64,000 bases of DNA from RFSX01 sp964495785. GTDB lineage: Bacteria > Bacteroidota > Bacteroidia > Chitinophagales > Saprospiraceae. Location: positions 14,057 through 78,056 of the forward strand of contig CAZBXL010000008.1 of NCBI GenBank assembly GCA_964495785.1, in the 5' to 3' direction. Every line of letters begins with the position of its first letter. Position 1 is the first letter of the stretch. Shown here piece after piece: positions 43,426-53,131 of this stretch. The notes beneath the pieces are model-generated. The model had not been told where the DNA came from and ran no database searches. It saw only the letters and a program-made list of their open reading frames with translations. Made by a program: the position numbers and the translations under genes.

Positions 43426-46176
43426 ATGAAATTCAAGTTAATAAGCTTAGTGTGTGTCGTGATCTTTTCTATAGGTCAATCGCAAGCACAAAAAAAAATG
43501 GCATTACCTGAGGGTGTTGTCAAAAACGCTTCAGTAGAAGGCATTACTGAATATCAATTAGATAATGGGCTAAAGGTTTTGCTTTTTCCAGATCAATCTA
43601 AGCCTACAATCACAGTCAATATCACCTACATGGTAGGTTCTCGTCATGAAGGATACGGAGAGACGGGAATGGCTCACTTGTTAGAGCACCTGGTATTTAA
43701 GGGGACACCTGATCATCCAGATATTCCACAGGAATTAACCGAGCATGGAGCTCGACCTAATGGTACAACATGGTATGATAGAACTAACTACTATGAGACA
43801 TTTAGTGCTACAGATGAGAATCTTAATTGGGCACTTGATATGGAGTCAGATAGGATGATTAATTCATTTATAGCTAAGAAAGATTTAGACAGTGAGATGA
43901 CTGTTGTTAGAAATGAATTTGAAAGTGGAGAGAATTCTACAGTCGGTGTACTGATGAAGAGAACAATGGGAGCTGCATTCCAATGGCATAACTATGGCAA
44001 GTCAACGATAGGAGCAAGATCTGATCTTGAGAATGTGCCTATCGAAAGATTACAAGCCTTTTATAAAAAATACTATCAACCAGATAACGCAATACTTACA
44101 GTCGCTGGTAAAATAGATGAAGCAGCTACACTTGAATTAGTCAATAAATACTTTGGCTCTATACCAAGACCTACAAGAAAATTATACAATACTTACACTA
44201 AAGAACCGACACAAGATGGAGAAAGGTTAGTTACCTTAAGAAGAGTAGGAGATGTGCAGAATGTATCCGTTATCTATCATACGGCACCAGGACCTCATTC
44301 TGATTATCCTGCCATATCAGTAATAGAGCAGTTGCTTACAGATGAGCCGTCAGGGAGATTGTATAAGGCACTTGTAGAAACTCAGATTGCATCCTCAGAA
44401 TGGGGATTTGCTCCAGGGCTTAACGAAGGAGGATTTATATACCTTAATGCTGATGTACGTAAGGACAAGAGTTTAGAAGAAGCTAAGAAGGTTATGTTAG
44501 CAACATTAGATGACCTCAAAGCAAATCCTCCTACTAAGGAAGAGATAGATAGAGCTAAGACTACTATTTTAAAAAATTGGGACTTAGGTTATAATAATTC
44601 TAACAGAGTAGGATTGAGTATGAGTGAGTATATCGCTGCGGGTGACTGGAGATTATATTTTTTATATAGAGACAGAATAGAAGCTGTCACTCCAGAGGAT
44701 GTTGTACGTGTAGCTAATAAATACTTTGTGCCATCTAATAGAACGATAGGGATGTTTATTCCAGAAGACGAGCCCGTGAGAGCTGAGATCCCAGATGCAC
44801 CTAATGTTAGTTCTCTTGTTGCTAATTATAAGGGCAAAGCTGAAGTCTCAGTAGGAGAGGAGTTCGATCCTTCACCAGATAATATAGACAGTAGAACGAC
44901 TTCAGGAAAGTTTAAATCAGGAATGGAGTATGCCTTACTAAGTAAGGAAAACAGAGGGGATGCAGTCGTAGCCAATATGAGAATACGTTATGGTAATCCT
45001 ACTTCTCTAAAAGGTAAAAATCTTGAGGCGCAGTTTGCAGCAAGGATGTTGAATAAGGGAACAGCTACGATGACGAGACAAGAAATACAGGATAAGTTAG
45101 ATGGTATGAAAGGTCGCTTAAGCATATTTGGAGGATTAAGTGGCGCTACGGTAAGAGTAGAGACAACAAACGAAAATCTAAGTGCTGTTATGGATCTTGC
45201 AGGTGAGATATTAAGACAACCTTCTTTTCCAGCAGAAGAATTTGAGAAGCTAAAAGAAGAACAACTTGCAAGTATAGAAGAGTCATTATCTGATCCACAA
45301 GCTTTGGCTAATGAAAAGTTCGGTAAGCTCCTGAGGGACTATGATAAAAATGATGTCAGATATTCTATGACGATGACAGAGGAAATCGAGGCTATAAAAA
45401 ATCTAAAACTTGAAGATGTTAAAGCTTTTTACGAAAATAATTATGGTACTTCTCAGGCGACCCTATCTATTGTAGGGGACTTCGAACAGGATAAGATTAA
45501 GAATAAAGCAGAAGAATTATTTGGAGATTGGATGAGTAAGAGTCAATACAAGCGTATAGAGTATCCTTACGTGGAGACTAAAGCTGGTGATGCAGAAATA
45601 GAAACTCCAGATAAGGCTAACTCGATGTTTTTTGCTGGTATGCAAGTGCCTATCAATGACAGTCATAAAGACTATGCGGCTGTCTTAGTGGGTAATTATA
45701 TTCTTGGAGGTGGCTTTCTCAATTCAAGATTAGCAACAAGAATACGTAGAGAGGAAGGATTAAGTTATGGTGTAGGATCTTGGTTTAATGCATCATCACA
45801 GGATGATGGAGGTAACTTCGGGGCTTACGCTATATCAGCACCAGAAAACACTGCTAAAGTTCAGGCTGCTTTCAAAGAAGAAATTATGAAAGTTATCACG
45901 GATGGATTTACAGAAGAAGAACTGGAAGCGGCTAAGTCCGGATGGTTGCAAGCACAGATGGTTAATAGAGCTCAGGATAACAGGCTCACAGGAGAATTGT
46001 CCAGCAATCTAAGATTAGATAGAACAATGCAGTGGGACAAAGAACTGGAAGAAAAAGTATCTAACTTAACTGTTGAGGATATTAATAGAGCCATGAAGAC
46101 ATATATACACCCTGATAAGATGGTCTATGTTAAGGCTGGTGATTTTGCTAAAGTGAAAAAGGAGATGAAGCCATAG
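43426..46176 (+). CDS. M16 family metallopeptidase, fused two-domain form
   Basis: A 916-residue exported zinc peptidase of family M16 (pitrilysin/processing peptidase type). A signal peptide ends QSQAQ (residue 21). The first half holds the inverted zinc motif HLLEH at residues 84-88 with the third ligand Glu164 (RNEFESGEN), spaced as in the family. The second half (about 480-916) is a related domain without the motif, containing instead the substrate-binding GLSYGVGSWF stretch. Active and inactive halves are thus in one chain, as in pitrilysin. It should act in the periplasm on peptides. It is a single gene with a strong terminator. Confidence 0.93.
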   Translation: MKFKLISLVCVVIFSIGQSQAQKKMALPEGVVKNASVEGITEYQLDNGLKVLLFPDQSKPTITVNITYMVGSRHEGYGETGMAHLLEHLVFKGTPDHPDIPQELTEHGARPNGTTWYDRTNYYETFSATDENLNWALDMESDRMINSFIAKKDLDSEMTVVRNEFESGENSTVGVLMKRTMGAAFQWHNYGKSTIGARSDLENVPIERLQAFYKKYYQPDNAILTVAGKIDEAATLELVNKYFGSIPRPTRKLYNTYTKEPTQDGERLVTLRRVGDVQNVSVIYHTAPGPHSDYPAISVIEQLLTDEPSGRLYKALVETQIASSEWGFAPGLNEGGFIYLNADVRKDKSLEEAKKVMLATLDDLKANPPTKEEIDRAKTTILKNWDLGYNNSNRVGLSMSEYIAAGDWRLYFLYRDRIEAVTPEDVVRVANKYFVPSNRTIGMFIPEDEPVRAEIPDAPNVSSLVANYKGKAEVSVGEEFDPSPDNIDSRTTSGKFKSGMEYALLSKENRGDAVVANMRIRYGNPTSLKGKNLEAQFAARMLNKGTATMTRQEIQDKLDGMKGRLSIFGGLSGATVRVETTNENLSAVMDLAGEILRQPSFPAEEFEKLKEEQLASIEESLSDPQALANEKFGKLLRDYDKNDVRYSMTMTEEIEAIKNLKLEDVKAFYENNYGTSQATLSIVGDFEQDKIKNKAEELFGDWMSKSQYKRIEYPYVETKAGDAEIETPDKANSMFFAGMQVPINDSHKDYAAVLVGNYILGGGFLNSRLATRIRREEGLSYGVGSWFNASSQDDGGNFGAYAISAPENTAKVQAAFKEEIMKVITDGFTEEELEAAKSGWLQAQMVNRAQDNRLTGELSSNLRLDRTMQWDKELEEKVSNLTVEDINRAMKTYIHPDKMVYVKAGDFAKVKKEMKP

Positions 46177-46207
46177 GCAGAAATTATAGATCTTAAGAAC
46201 TATAGGA

Positions 46208-46239
46208 AGGATGTCTCAGTATGAGGCATCCTTTTTTTT
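46208..46239 (+). terminator. rho-independent terminator of the M16 gene
   Basis: AGGATGTCTCA-GTA-TGAGGCATCCT is an 11-bp stem (one T-G pair) followed by seven T, 32 bases after the stop. Confidence 0.92.
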
Positions 46240-46318
46240 ATTAATCTATTTATTAGGCAATAGTTGCTTGCGAAGATTAACCGGAGCTTGATTATGTAAT
46301 AAGTTTACTGGTGGAGCA

Positions 46319-46567
46319 TTACCTCTTAACCTTAAGCATGGCATTTATTTTAGGTGCATGCTTGCTATCAGCAGGGTCTATTTTTACTTCAAATTCTTTG
46401 TAGCTGCCCGTAAGCTCTACCTTGACGTCCTCTGCTATTTTTAGTTTTTTTACTTTGATGACTTTCTTCTTAAGTTGACCTTGTATGTTACAGCTGAGTT
46501 GATATTGTTTGTCTATGCCGCCAGCAGCTTGTCTTAGGAATACAACTTTATTTTTTACATCGATCAT
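46319..46567 (-). CDS. small basic beta protein of unknown function
   Basis: I do not recognise this 82-residue protein. I chose the ATG at 46567 (MIDVKNKVVF); a TTG seven codons earlier is possible. It has no signal peptide or membrane helix, is lysine-rich, and shows alternating strand patterns (YQLSCNIQGQL, KVIKVKKLKI, VKVELTGSYKEFEVKI). It lies about 105 bases after the thioredoxin-like gene in the same direction and might be co-transcribed. A longer plus-strand frame overlaps its start, but the minus-strand product looks more protein-like. Existence likely, function unknown. Confidence 0.55.
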   Translation of the reverse strand: MIDVKNKVVFLRQAAGGIDKQYQLSCNIQGQLKKKVIKVKKLKIAEDVKVELTGSYKEFEVKIDPADSKHAPKINAMLKVKR

Positions 46568-46673
46568 GTCTATTCTACTTTTGCGCAATAACGTGATTAA
46601 TAGTTTAAGAGTTGACTTATTTTGTAAATATAAAAGTAGGGTAGTGAAAAAATCAAATGATAGAAGCTGGATT

Positions 46674-47150
46674 TTATTCGCTGGCTTGATTTCTATTATT
46701 AGTTATGATAGCATTATCGGCCATTTCTCTCAGCTCCGTATGGAAAGCCATTCCATTCTTTTGTTCTAATATTCTTCCATTCTGGTCTAAGAATATTAAG
46801 GAAGGAAATCCTTGGACTCCATATAAGGTTGCTATGTTAGGACCATAACCTTTTTCAGCATTGACTTTAAAGTTGATAAAATTGGATGAGATGTAATCGC
46901 CTAAGTCATCATCTGAAAACACCTCGTCGTCCATCACCTGACAAGGCAGGCACCAATCTGTATATATATCTAAGAATACAAGCTTATCCTCTTCTATGGC
47001 TTGATCTATTACATCAATGAGTGAAGCGTCTTTGATAAATTTAAAATTATTAGAAAGATCATATTGGATAGGATCATCTTCGACGACAACATCTTTTTGA
47101 GACTTACATGCCGTAAGACTGATAAGGACGAAGAGAGCAAGATATTTCAT
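46674..47150 (-). CDS. thioredoxin-like lipoprotein
   Basis: A 158-residue periplasm-facing thioredoxin-fold protein. The lipobox is LTAC with Cys15 lipidated. The active site is WCLPC with Cys67 and Cys70 behind the strand KLVFLDIYTD; the cis-proline loop is GVQGFPSLIFLD. The CLPC dipeptide resembles that of DsbD-type C-terminal domains and thiol-disulfide reductases rather than CGPC thioredoxin. It probably reduces or shuffles disulfides in envelope proteins. No cytochrome-maturation or DsbD gene is near. Confidence 0.9.
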   Translation of the reverse strand: MKYLALFVLISLTACKSQKDVVVEDDPIQYDLSNNFKFIKDASLIDVIDQAIEEDKLVFLDIYTDWCLPCQVMDDEVFSDDDLGDYISSNFINFKVNAEKGYGPNIATLYGVQGFPSLIFLDQNGRILEQKNGMAFHTELREMADNAIITNNRNQASE

Positions 47151-47265
47151 ATGTAAATATTATAATTATTCTTAATATGATCAAAAATTATACCTAAGCT
47201 TGTTAAGTTAAGTTTATTTATTTTTATTGTGAAAATAAGAATTGATCTTAAGTAATAGTGATAGA

Positions 47266-48021
47266 ATGGTAGTAGAACTTGTATTGACATATTTTATTAT
47301 GTTGGCCCTTATATTTTTTAGATATGTTCTTGTTTCTGGGGGTTTTTATCTACTCTTTTTCATAATAAAAGGCGATCACTTTAAGACACGTAGAATATCC
47401 TCTCGACTAAGAAAACCTAATCAGGCTCGTAAGGAGATAATTAATTCATTTTGGAGTTCTGCACTTTTTGCTGCTGCTGGTACGATACTCATTCATCTGT
47501 GGAAGAATGGTCATACACATATGTATAATGATCCATTTGAGTACGGTTTAATTTATTTGATCTTAAGTGGTTTTATTGTTTTGATTATCCATGAGACTTA
47601 CTACTATTGGTTGCACAGATGGATGCACAATCCTAAGGTCTATAGAATTGTTCATCGTATGCACCATGATAGTATAGTAACTTCTCCATGGACCTCATTT
47701 TCATTTGATCCACCCGAGACTATTCTACAAGCGGTGTTTATGCCCATCATAGTATTCATCATCCCGCTTCATATCTCTGTGGTATTGATTTTGTTAATAA
47801 TCATGACCGTTAGCGCCACAATTAATCATCTGGATGTTGAGATTTTTCCCCGTAACTTTAACAGACATCCTATAGGGAAATGGCTGATAGGAGCTACCCA
47901 CCATAGTCTTCATCATTCTGAATTTGTAACGAACTATGGTTTATATTTTACTTTCTGGGATAAGTGGATGGGTACAGAGAGCAAAGTTTTTGATAGCCGA
48001 TTCGATGAGGTGACAAAGTGA
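47266..48021 (+). CDS. sterol desaturase / fatty acid hydroxylase family protein
   Basis: A 251-residue membrane di-iron enzyme of the fatty acid hydroxylase superfamily. Hydrophobic helices lie at about 1-40, 70-90, 100-125 and 165-190. The histidine boxes are present: HETYYYWLHRWMH, HRMHHD, then NHLD and THHSLHHSEF. This order is that of sterol desaturases and carotenoid or fatty-acid hydroxylases, which use oxygen to hydroxylate lipids. The lipid substrate cannot be inferred. I start at ATG 47266; a TTG eight codons upstream (47242) is equally open. No linked lipid genes are seen. Confidence 0.88.
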   Translation: MVVELVLTYFIMLALIFFRYVLVSGGFYLLFFIIKGDHFKTRRISSRLRKPNQARKEIINSFWSSALFAAAGTILIHLWKNGHTHMYNDPFEYGLIYLILSGFIVLIIHETYYYWLHRWMHNPKVYRIVHRMHHDSIVTSPWTSFSFDPPETILQAVFMPIIVFIIPLHISVVLILLIIMTVSATINHLDVEIFPRNFNRHPIGKWLIGATHHSLHHSEFVTNYGLYFTFWDKWMGTESKVFDSRFDEVTK

Positions 48022-48185
48022 ATCAATTTTAATAATTGAAAGCTTCTCCAGGTAATAATTAGTTATTTGTTAAAAAGTATACCTTTCATTCTAACAAGCT
48101 CTTAAGTTATTAGATTATTTAATTTTTATGCTATATTGATTTTAGTAATTAGTAGGCCAATTTTTCAAAAGAAAACAATATATAC

Positions 48186-49565
48186 ATGTCAGATTCAAAG
48201 TTTTTCTTTTCTAGTGATACATACATAAATCGTAGGAAACTATTAATGGAGAATGTTCCTAACAGTAAGATGTTTTTACTGGGCAACAGCTACAGTCCTA
48301 TGAATTATAAAGACAATCATTATCCGTTCAGGCAGGATAGTACATTTCTTTATTACATAGGGATCAACTTACCAGATCTATGTGCTATCATAGATAGTCA
48401 TACTGGAGAGACAACTCTATACGGAGATGACAACACAGTAGATATGATTATATGGACTGGCAGCCAACCTTTGATGTCTGAGTTAGGAGAACGTAGTGGT
48501 ATAACTATGGTTAAGCCCCTGTCTGCTCTACAGGATGATCTGAATGCTGAGACTAAATGTCTACCACCTTATAGAGGAGCACATACTGTGGTTTATCAGA
48601 AATTATTTTCAGAAAACGTGGAGCCGTCTATGGACTTCATTATGGCGGTAATAGAACAGAGAAATATTAAGTCGGAAGAAGAAATAGCACAACTTGATAA
48701 GGCCGTCAACATAACGGCAAGAATGCATACGCATACTATGCAGCATGCACAAGCAGGCATGAAAGAATATCAGCTAGTCGGTATAGCTAATGCTTTTGCA
48801 TGGGATCATAATTGTCAGTTTTCATTTCCACCTATAAGTACTATCAATGGTCAGACGCTTCATAATCTATATTATGGTAATACAATTAATGAAGGAGATA
48901 TGATTCTATTTGATTCTGGTGTACAAATAGAAAGTGGATACTGTGGAGATATGACAAGAACATATCCCGTCTCAGGTAAATTTAATGACCTGCAAGCGAC
49001 CCTTTATAATATCGTAGAGGATGCACATACTCATGCAGTCAGCATGTCTAAGCCTGGAGTCTTCTATAAAGATGTCCACCTGTCAGCCTCTAAGATTATA
49101 GCCCAAGGATTGATAAATATGGGCCTAATGATAGGTGATCCGGAAGAGATAGTGGCAGCTGGGGCACATACTTTATTCTTTCAACATGGATTGGGCCATA
49201 TGATGGGATTGGATGTACATGATATGGAAAATTTAGGAGAAGAGAACGTTGGCTACGATGCTAAGATCAATAAGAGCACAGAGTTTGGTCTAAAGTCATT
49301 GAGATTAGGTAGGCAACTGCAAGAAGGTAATGTCATTACAATAGAACCAGGTCTTTATATTATTCCAGAATTAATAGATAAGTTTCAGTCTGAAGGAAAA
49401 TTTGAGAACTTTATTAATTACTATGAACTTAATAAGTATCGTTCTGCAGGCGGGATAAGAATAGAAAATGATTACGTCGTGAGGGAAGATGGAATAGAAG
49501 TGTTAGGATCTCCTGATGGTACATCAGTACAGGAAATAGAAGCATTAATGAAGCAGAATAAATAA
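48186..49565 (+). CDS. M24 family Xaa-Pro aminopeptidase
   Basis: A 459-residue two-metal aminopeptidase that removes N-terminal residues before proline. The aminopeptidase-P N-terminal domain occupies about 1-165. The pita-bread catalytic domain follows with ligands Asp243 and Asp254 (ILFDSGVQIESGYCGDMTR), His in FFQHGLGHMMGLDVHD, Glu in ITIEPGLY, and Glu in GIRIENDYVV. All five are present, so it should be active. There is no signal peptide, so it is cytoplasmic. Its stop overlaps the start of the patatin gene by one base (TAATG), implying translational coupling. Confidence 0.94.
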   Translation: MSDSKFFFSSDTYINRRKLLMENVPNSKMFLLGNSYSPMNYKDNHYPFRQDSTFLYYIGINLPDLCAIIDSHTGETTLYGDDNTVDMIIWTGSQPLMSELGERSGITMVKPLSALQDDLNAETKCLPPYRGAHTVVYQKLFSENVEPSMDFIMAVIEQRNIKSEEEIAQLDKAVNITARMHTHTMQHAQAGMKEYQLVGIANAFAWDHNCQFSFPPISTINGQTLHNLYYGNTINEGDMILFDSGVQIESGYCGDMTRTYPVSGKFNDLQATLYNIVEDAHTHAVSMSKPGVFYKDVHLSASKIIAQGLINMGLMIGDPEEIVAAGAHTLFFQHGLGHMMGLDVHDMENLGEENVGYDAKINKSTEFGLKSLRLGRQLQEGNVITIEPGLYIIPELIDKFQSEGKFENFINYYELNKYRSAGGIRIENDYVVREDGIEVLGSPDGTSVQEIEALMKQNK

Positions 49566-50416
49566 TGCAGTCAGCTCACGATACCAGAAGTTGCCTGATA
49601 GTCGAGGGTGGTGGATTTAAGACTGGATTTACTTCAGGCATTTTGGATGCATTTATTGCTGCTGGATACAATCCTTTTGACCAATTTCTCGGAGTATCAG
49701 GAGGTTCAGTTGCTATATCTTATTTTCTTAGTCGACAATATCGATCAAGTTTAGAGTCTATGCTACTTTTAGCTAAGGACAAAAATTTTCTTAAGGTAAG
49801 TAGGTCGCTTGGTACTCAGGGGTATATGGATATAGATTTTATCGCTGAGGTGGCTTCTAAGAAAGTACCTTTTAGAATAGATGAGGCAATAAAAAATTGT
49901 GAGAGGAGTAAGGTCTTTTTTGTAACTACCAATAGAGTATCAGGTAAGGCAGAATATCTTAGCCCAAATGCAACCAATTGGTTAGATGTCGTTGTGGCTT
50001 CATGTACATTGCCATTTGTAACCAAAGGAAGGCATATCGTAGATGGTAGAGAGTATCTCGATGGAGGATGGAGTGATCCACTACCTATCAAGTGGGCCTA
50101 TGAGAATGGGGCCAGAAAAATACTCGTACTACGGACACATCCTAAGAGTGACAGATCGAAGCAAAGTTGGGCTGATTATTTTGGAAGTATTTATTTTAGA
50201 TCTGTACCTAAATTAAGCCGTGTATTTGAAAGAGCTTATGAAAAGTATAATGAAAGTCTTGACTATTTGGATAATCCACCTCATGATCTAGAGATAGAAC
50301 AATTAACTCCTTCTAAATTATTAAAGAGTACGACTTATAGTTACAGTAAGAAGTCTATTATGAGTGACTACAGATATGGATTAGATTGCGGAGTGAAATA
50401 CATGATGAAGAAATAG
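49565..50416 (+). CDS. patatin-like phospholipase
   Basis: A 283-residue serine hydrolase of the patatin family, which releases fatty acids from phospholipids. The oxyanion loop is VEGGGFKTGFTSG, the nucleophile is Ser45 in GVSGGS, and the dyad Asp is in DGGWSDPLP. It matches the YjjU-like group (GFTSGILDAF, DPFDQ-like FNPFDQ region). It has no signal peptide. It starts within the stop codon of the M24 gene, so the two are made together, though I know no shared pathway. Substrate is unknown. Confidence 0.9.
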   Translation: MQSAHDTRSCLIVEGGGFKTGFTSGILDAFIAAGYNPFDQFLGVSGGSVAISYFLSRQYRSSLESMLLLAKDKNFLKVSRSLGTQGYMDIDFIAEVASKKVPFRIDEAIKNCERSKVFFVTTNRVSGKAEYLSPNATNWLDVVVASCTLPFVTKGRHIVDGREYLDGGWSDPLPIKWAYENGARKILVLRTHPKSDRSKQSWADYFGSIYFRSVPKLSRVFERAYEKYNESLDYLDNPPHDLEIEQLTPSKLLKSTTYSYSKKSIMSDYRYGLDCGVKYMMKK

Positions 50417-50485
50417 GGATTATGTCTATTTAAATTTAGTAGAGCAGATTTTAAAAAAAACTAAACCTAAACTTACTTTTATAAT

Positions 50486-50674
50486 ATGAGCATAAAGTAT
50501 TTCTTAAAGGTCTTCGTGATATACTTTATTGTTATGGTACTAATCAATTTATTGTTCGACATCTTTATTATTAAAGCAGAAACATCTATTGTCAGAAATA
50601 TGATGAATGCTGCTTTATTTGCAGTGGTCATGACGATACTATCAAGAATCTTTTCGAAAAGAAATTACAACTAA
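50486..50674 (+). CDS. small two-helix membrane protein
   Basis: A 62-residue protein with two hydrophobic helices (about 5-28 and 40-53) joined by a short charged turn and a basic end (SRIFSKRNYN). It lies 69 bases after the patatin gene in the same direction and may belong to that transcript. I recognise no family. It is supported only by its good start context, length and membrane pattern, so it is tentative. Confidence 0.5.
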   Translation: MSIKYFLKVFVIYFIVMVLINLLFDIFIIKAETSIVRNMMNAALFAVVMTILSRIFSKRNYN

Positions 50675-50721
50675 TATATTCTAATAAATAGAAATCGTTT
50701 GCTTCAGGTAATCAACTTTGA

Positions 50722-51249
50722 TTAAGTTGATGGACTCTCATATTGATTAATAGACTCTATGAAAGCATCAATTCTGTCATTAATCTTGTCCTCTATCACA
50801 CCTTCCTTGATCTGTCCATGAAAGTGTCCCATGTAGTTCATGCCAAGATAATTAGCCGTCTCTCTGAATGGAGCTTCAAATTCTACTGAGGCTTCAGAAA
50901 AATTAGTGCTGCTGATAACACCCATCGACTTACCTCGCAATTTTCTACCTAGGTCTTTATGGTGCAAAAGAAGATCAGAAATTCTATCAAGAAAAGTTTT
51001 CATAATGCCACTCATAGTGTACCAATATATAGGTGTCGCCAGTATTATAACATCGTAGTTATTTATAACCTTAGTGATGAGTGGGAGGAAGTCATCGTCT
51101 GCATTTTTATATTCATAGTCAAAATGACTAATGTTTAATGGTTTAAGGTCGATGATATCCATAGGGTGTTTTTCTACTATATGACCTATCATTTGTCTGG
51201 TATCACCATGAGATCTAGCACTTCCTAAAATTATAACTTCACTTGTCAT
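50722..51249 (-). CDS. flavodoxin-fold NAD(P)H-dependent oxidoreductase
   Basis: A 175-residue protein of the NADPH-dependent FMN reductase family. The FMN phosphate loop is ILGSARSHGDT directly after the first strand; LATPIYWYTMSGIMKTFLDR is the second flavin-binding stretch, typical of WrbA/IsiB-like quinone or FMN reductases. I start at ATG 51249; a TTG at 51270 would add seven residues but overlaps the region of the promoter of the divergent gene. Role: probably redox defence or flavin reduction; the precise substrate is not known. It is a single gene. Confidence 0.88.
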   Translation of the reverse strand: MTSEVIILGSARSHGDTRQMIGHIVEKHPMDIIDLKPLNISHFDYEYKNADDDFLPLITKVINNYDVIILATPIYWYTMSGIMKTFLDRISDLLLHHKDLGRKLRGKSMGVISSTNFSEASVEFEAPFRETANYLGMNYMGHFHGQIKEGVIEDKINDRIDAFIESINQYESPST

Positions 51250-51257
51250 ATATTCAA

Positions 51258-51265
51258 TAACTTTG
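51258..51265 (+). promoter_or_regulatory. candidate -7 box of the lipoprotein gene at 51285
   Basis: TAACTTTG matches TAnnTTTG exactly, 27 bases before the ATG at 51285, in the 35-base gap between the divergent genes. No TTG at the usual -33 distance. Confidence 0.4.
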
Positions 51266-51284
51266 TGCAAGATAAAAGTAAATT

Positions 51285-52103
51285 ATGGCAAATAAGGTTT
51301 TGATTTTTACAATATTTATTTTGTGCATTTCTTGTAGTTCTCAGGAATCCAAGTCACCTCATGCACATCAGAGTACTGCAGTAGCTCCTAAGTCAAGCGG
51401 TAAGAAATTATCTTATGAGAGACAATTAGCAGAATTATATGACATATTTAGAATAGCTCAGTCGGCTGCTGTACCCCAAGAAACTCTGGATGCGGTGACC
51501 TCTAAGATTACGGATGACAAATTATATCAAGTCAGAGATTTTGTAATAGAATATACAAAGCGTACTCCTGGTTTAATAAGTGACAAATTTCTTAGTAAGC
51601 CAGATAGGGCAACATTAGAGTCAGTCTATTATTTATACATGACAGGAGTTGATGCTTTTGCTAATGGTGCTGCTGATGCATTGGGTGTAATAAATAAGGG
51701 AATACCTGCAGATATTTCTACTCGTGATCTGTTAGTCAATTACTATAAGGTTCTATTTATGAGAATGCACCGAGTTACAAGTGTCAATGATTACTCTAAT
51801 TATTCGATGGATTTTGATAATCTATCATTAAAGTCTGCAGAGGAGAAAGCTATTCTATTTTATATGAGCATGAGTTACTTTGGAGTCAAGTATAGTAATA
51901 ACGCGAGAAGAGGATGCAGGAATGCAAAAGCTTTTTTTGACGCCATGCCTTCATTTGATGGAAAGAAATTTTTTGAGTACAGTATTCCTAACTTCGATCC
52001 TTTCAAAGTATATTATAGTGAAGCACAAGGAAAAAAATTCTTTAGAGAAGCGTATGGTCAATCGTATAAGGCAGGCATGGCTGCTTACCAAAAATGTAGA
52101 TAA
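51285..52103 (+). CDS. lipoprotein of unknown function
   Basis: A 272-residue exported protein whose signal ends in a lipobox with Cys17 (CISC), followed by a Ser/His-rich linker (SPHAHQSTAVAPKSSGKK). The remaining 230 residues are mainly helical with several aromatic positions (YLYMTGVDAFANGAADALG, FLYMSMSYFGVKYSNNARR), and end in two cysteines apart (Cys near NARRGCRNAK and the final KCR). I recognise no family. It is divergent from the FMN reductase gene and its stop lies 2 bases from the convergent DUF983 gene. Confidence 0.75.
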   Translation: MANKVLIFTIFILCISCSSQESKSPHAHQSTAVAPKSSGKKLSYERQLAELYDIFRIAQSAAVPQETLDAVTSKITDDKLYQVRDFVIEYTKRTPGLISDKFLSKPDRATLESVYYLYMTGVDAFANGAADALGVINKGIPADISTRDLLVNYYKVLFMRMHRVTSVNDYSNYSMDFDNLSLKSAEEKAILFYMSMSYFGVKYSNNARRGCRNAKAFFDAMPSFDGKKFFEYSIPNFDPFKVYYSEAQGKKFFREAYGQSYKAGMAAYQKCR

Positions 52104-52105
52104 CA

Positions 52106-52507
52106 TTATTTTTTGATATAATCAGGGTCATAGGGGACCATGGCATTAAGCCATGCTGATCTAGATATTCTTAGGATTTTTAAAAAACCTACTGCTCCTA
52201 TGCCCATCATAAGAAGCATGGCTTGGTTAGCACTCCACCCGTACTTAAATACTGCTAATAAGGCTACAGGAAGAAGTATAAATGCTGATATGGTATATGA
52301 GATGAACATGGCTCCAAAGTAGAATCCAGGTTCTGGCTCAAAATCCAAGTCACAGACCTGACATCTTTTGTGCATATCAAGCGGCTGTTTAATATTAAGC
52401 GGTATAGCAAAGAGATCCCCCTTCCTACATCTTGGGCACTTATAATTAAATATTGCGGCTAATCGATTGATGATTTTTAGATTTGATTGTAAATGTATTA
52501 TAATCAA
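52106..52507 (-). CDS. DUF983 membrane protein
   Basis: A 133-residue protein with the DUF983 pattern: a zinc-ribbon-like CPRC near residue 26, CQVC near residue 50 followed by DLDFEPEPGFYFGAMFISY, then two membrane helices (about 70-90 and 95-112) and a basic tail. DUF983 proteins are of unknown role, sometimes near cytochrome oxidase genes. The start is TTG at 52507: a TAG codon directly precedes it in frame and the first internal ATG lies after CPRC, so TTG is the best start. It is a single gene converging with the lipoprotein gene. Confidence 0.82.
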   Translation of the reverse strand: MIIIHLQSNLKIINRLAAIFNYKCPRCRKGDLFAIPLNIKQPLDMHKRCQVCDLDFEPEPGFYFGAMFISYTISAFILLPVALLAVFKYGWSANQAMLLMMGIGAVGFLKILRISRSAWLNAMVPYDPDYIKK

Positions 52508-52561
52508 CTAAGGATTATTCATTGGAAGATTATATTTCTTGTAATTCAGTATTTTTATTAG

Positions 52562-53131
52562 ATGAATAGAGATTACATAGAAAGTTCAATGAAGCAATTT
52601 CAGTATTACAAGTATCTATGTGATCAGTCAATTCTGCAGATAAAAGAAGAGGATTTATTCTGGAGCTCTGATGAGAGAAGTAATTCTATAGCTATCATAA
52701 TGCAGCATATGTATGGTAATATGATGTCCAGGTGGACTGACTTCTTACATACTGATGGTGAAAAAGATTTTCGTAATAGAGACTTAGAATTTGAATTAAG
52801 CTTAGATAATAAAGATGCTTTATTAGAGAAATGGGAAGAAGGTTGGAATTGTCTATTTACGGCATTAGATTCTATTACTGCAGAGTACTATGATCATATC
52901 GTATATATACGGAAGCAAGGACATACTATTGTAGAGGCCATTAACAGACAATTATGTCATTACTCATATCATGCAGGTCAGATTGTCTATATAGCACGTC
53001 AGCGAGCATCATCATGGTCATCACTCTCGATACCTAAAGGCGACTCTAATAACTTCAATAAAAAAGTGACTGCAGAAGGTCAACGTAAAGAGCACTTTAC
53101 TGAAGGTCTGTATAATAATACTGATTCGTAA
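52562..53131 (+). CDS. DinB superfamily protein (DUF1572)
   Basis: A 189-residue four-helix protein of the DinB/YfiT metal-binding superfamily, DUF1572 branch. The three histidine positions that would bind a metal can be seen: IIMQHMYGN (about 49), and the pair in LCHYSYHAGQIVYIARQ (about 133 and 137). Such proteins are thiol-transferase-like or of unknown function. Start ATG at 52562 is well placed. It is a single gene with 310 bases behind it. No linked thiol-synthesis genes are seen. Confidence 0.87.
   Translation: MNRDYIESSMKQFQYYKYLCDQSILQIKEEDLFWSSDERSNSIAIIMQHMYGNMMSRWTDFLHTDGEKDFRNRDLEFELSLDNKDALLEKWEEGWNCLFTALDSITAEYYDHIVYIRKQGHTIVEAINRQLCHYSYHAGQIVYIARQRASSWSSLSIPKGDSNNFNKKVTAEGQRKEHFTEGLYNNTDS

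Noticed and set aside
46509..46769. Plus-strand frame of 86 codons opposite the thioredoxin gene end
   Set aside because: It lies antisense to the conserved thioredoxin-like gene and to the small basic protein; the product has no pattern of its own.
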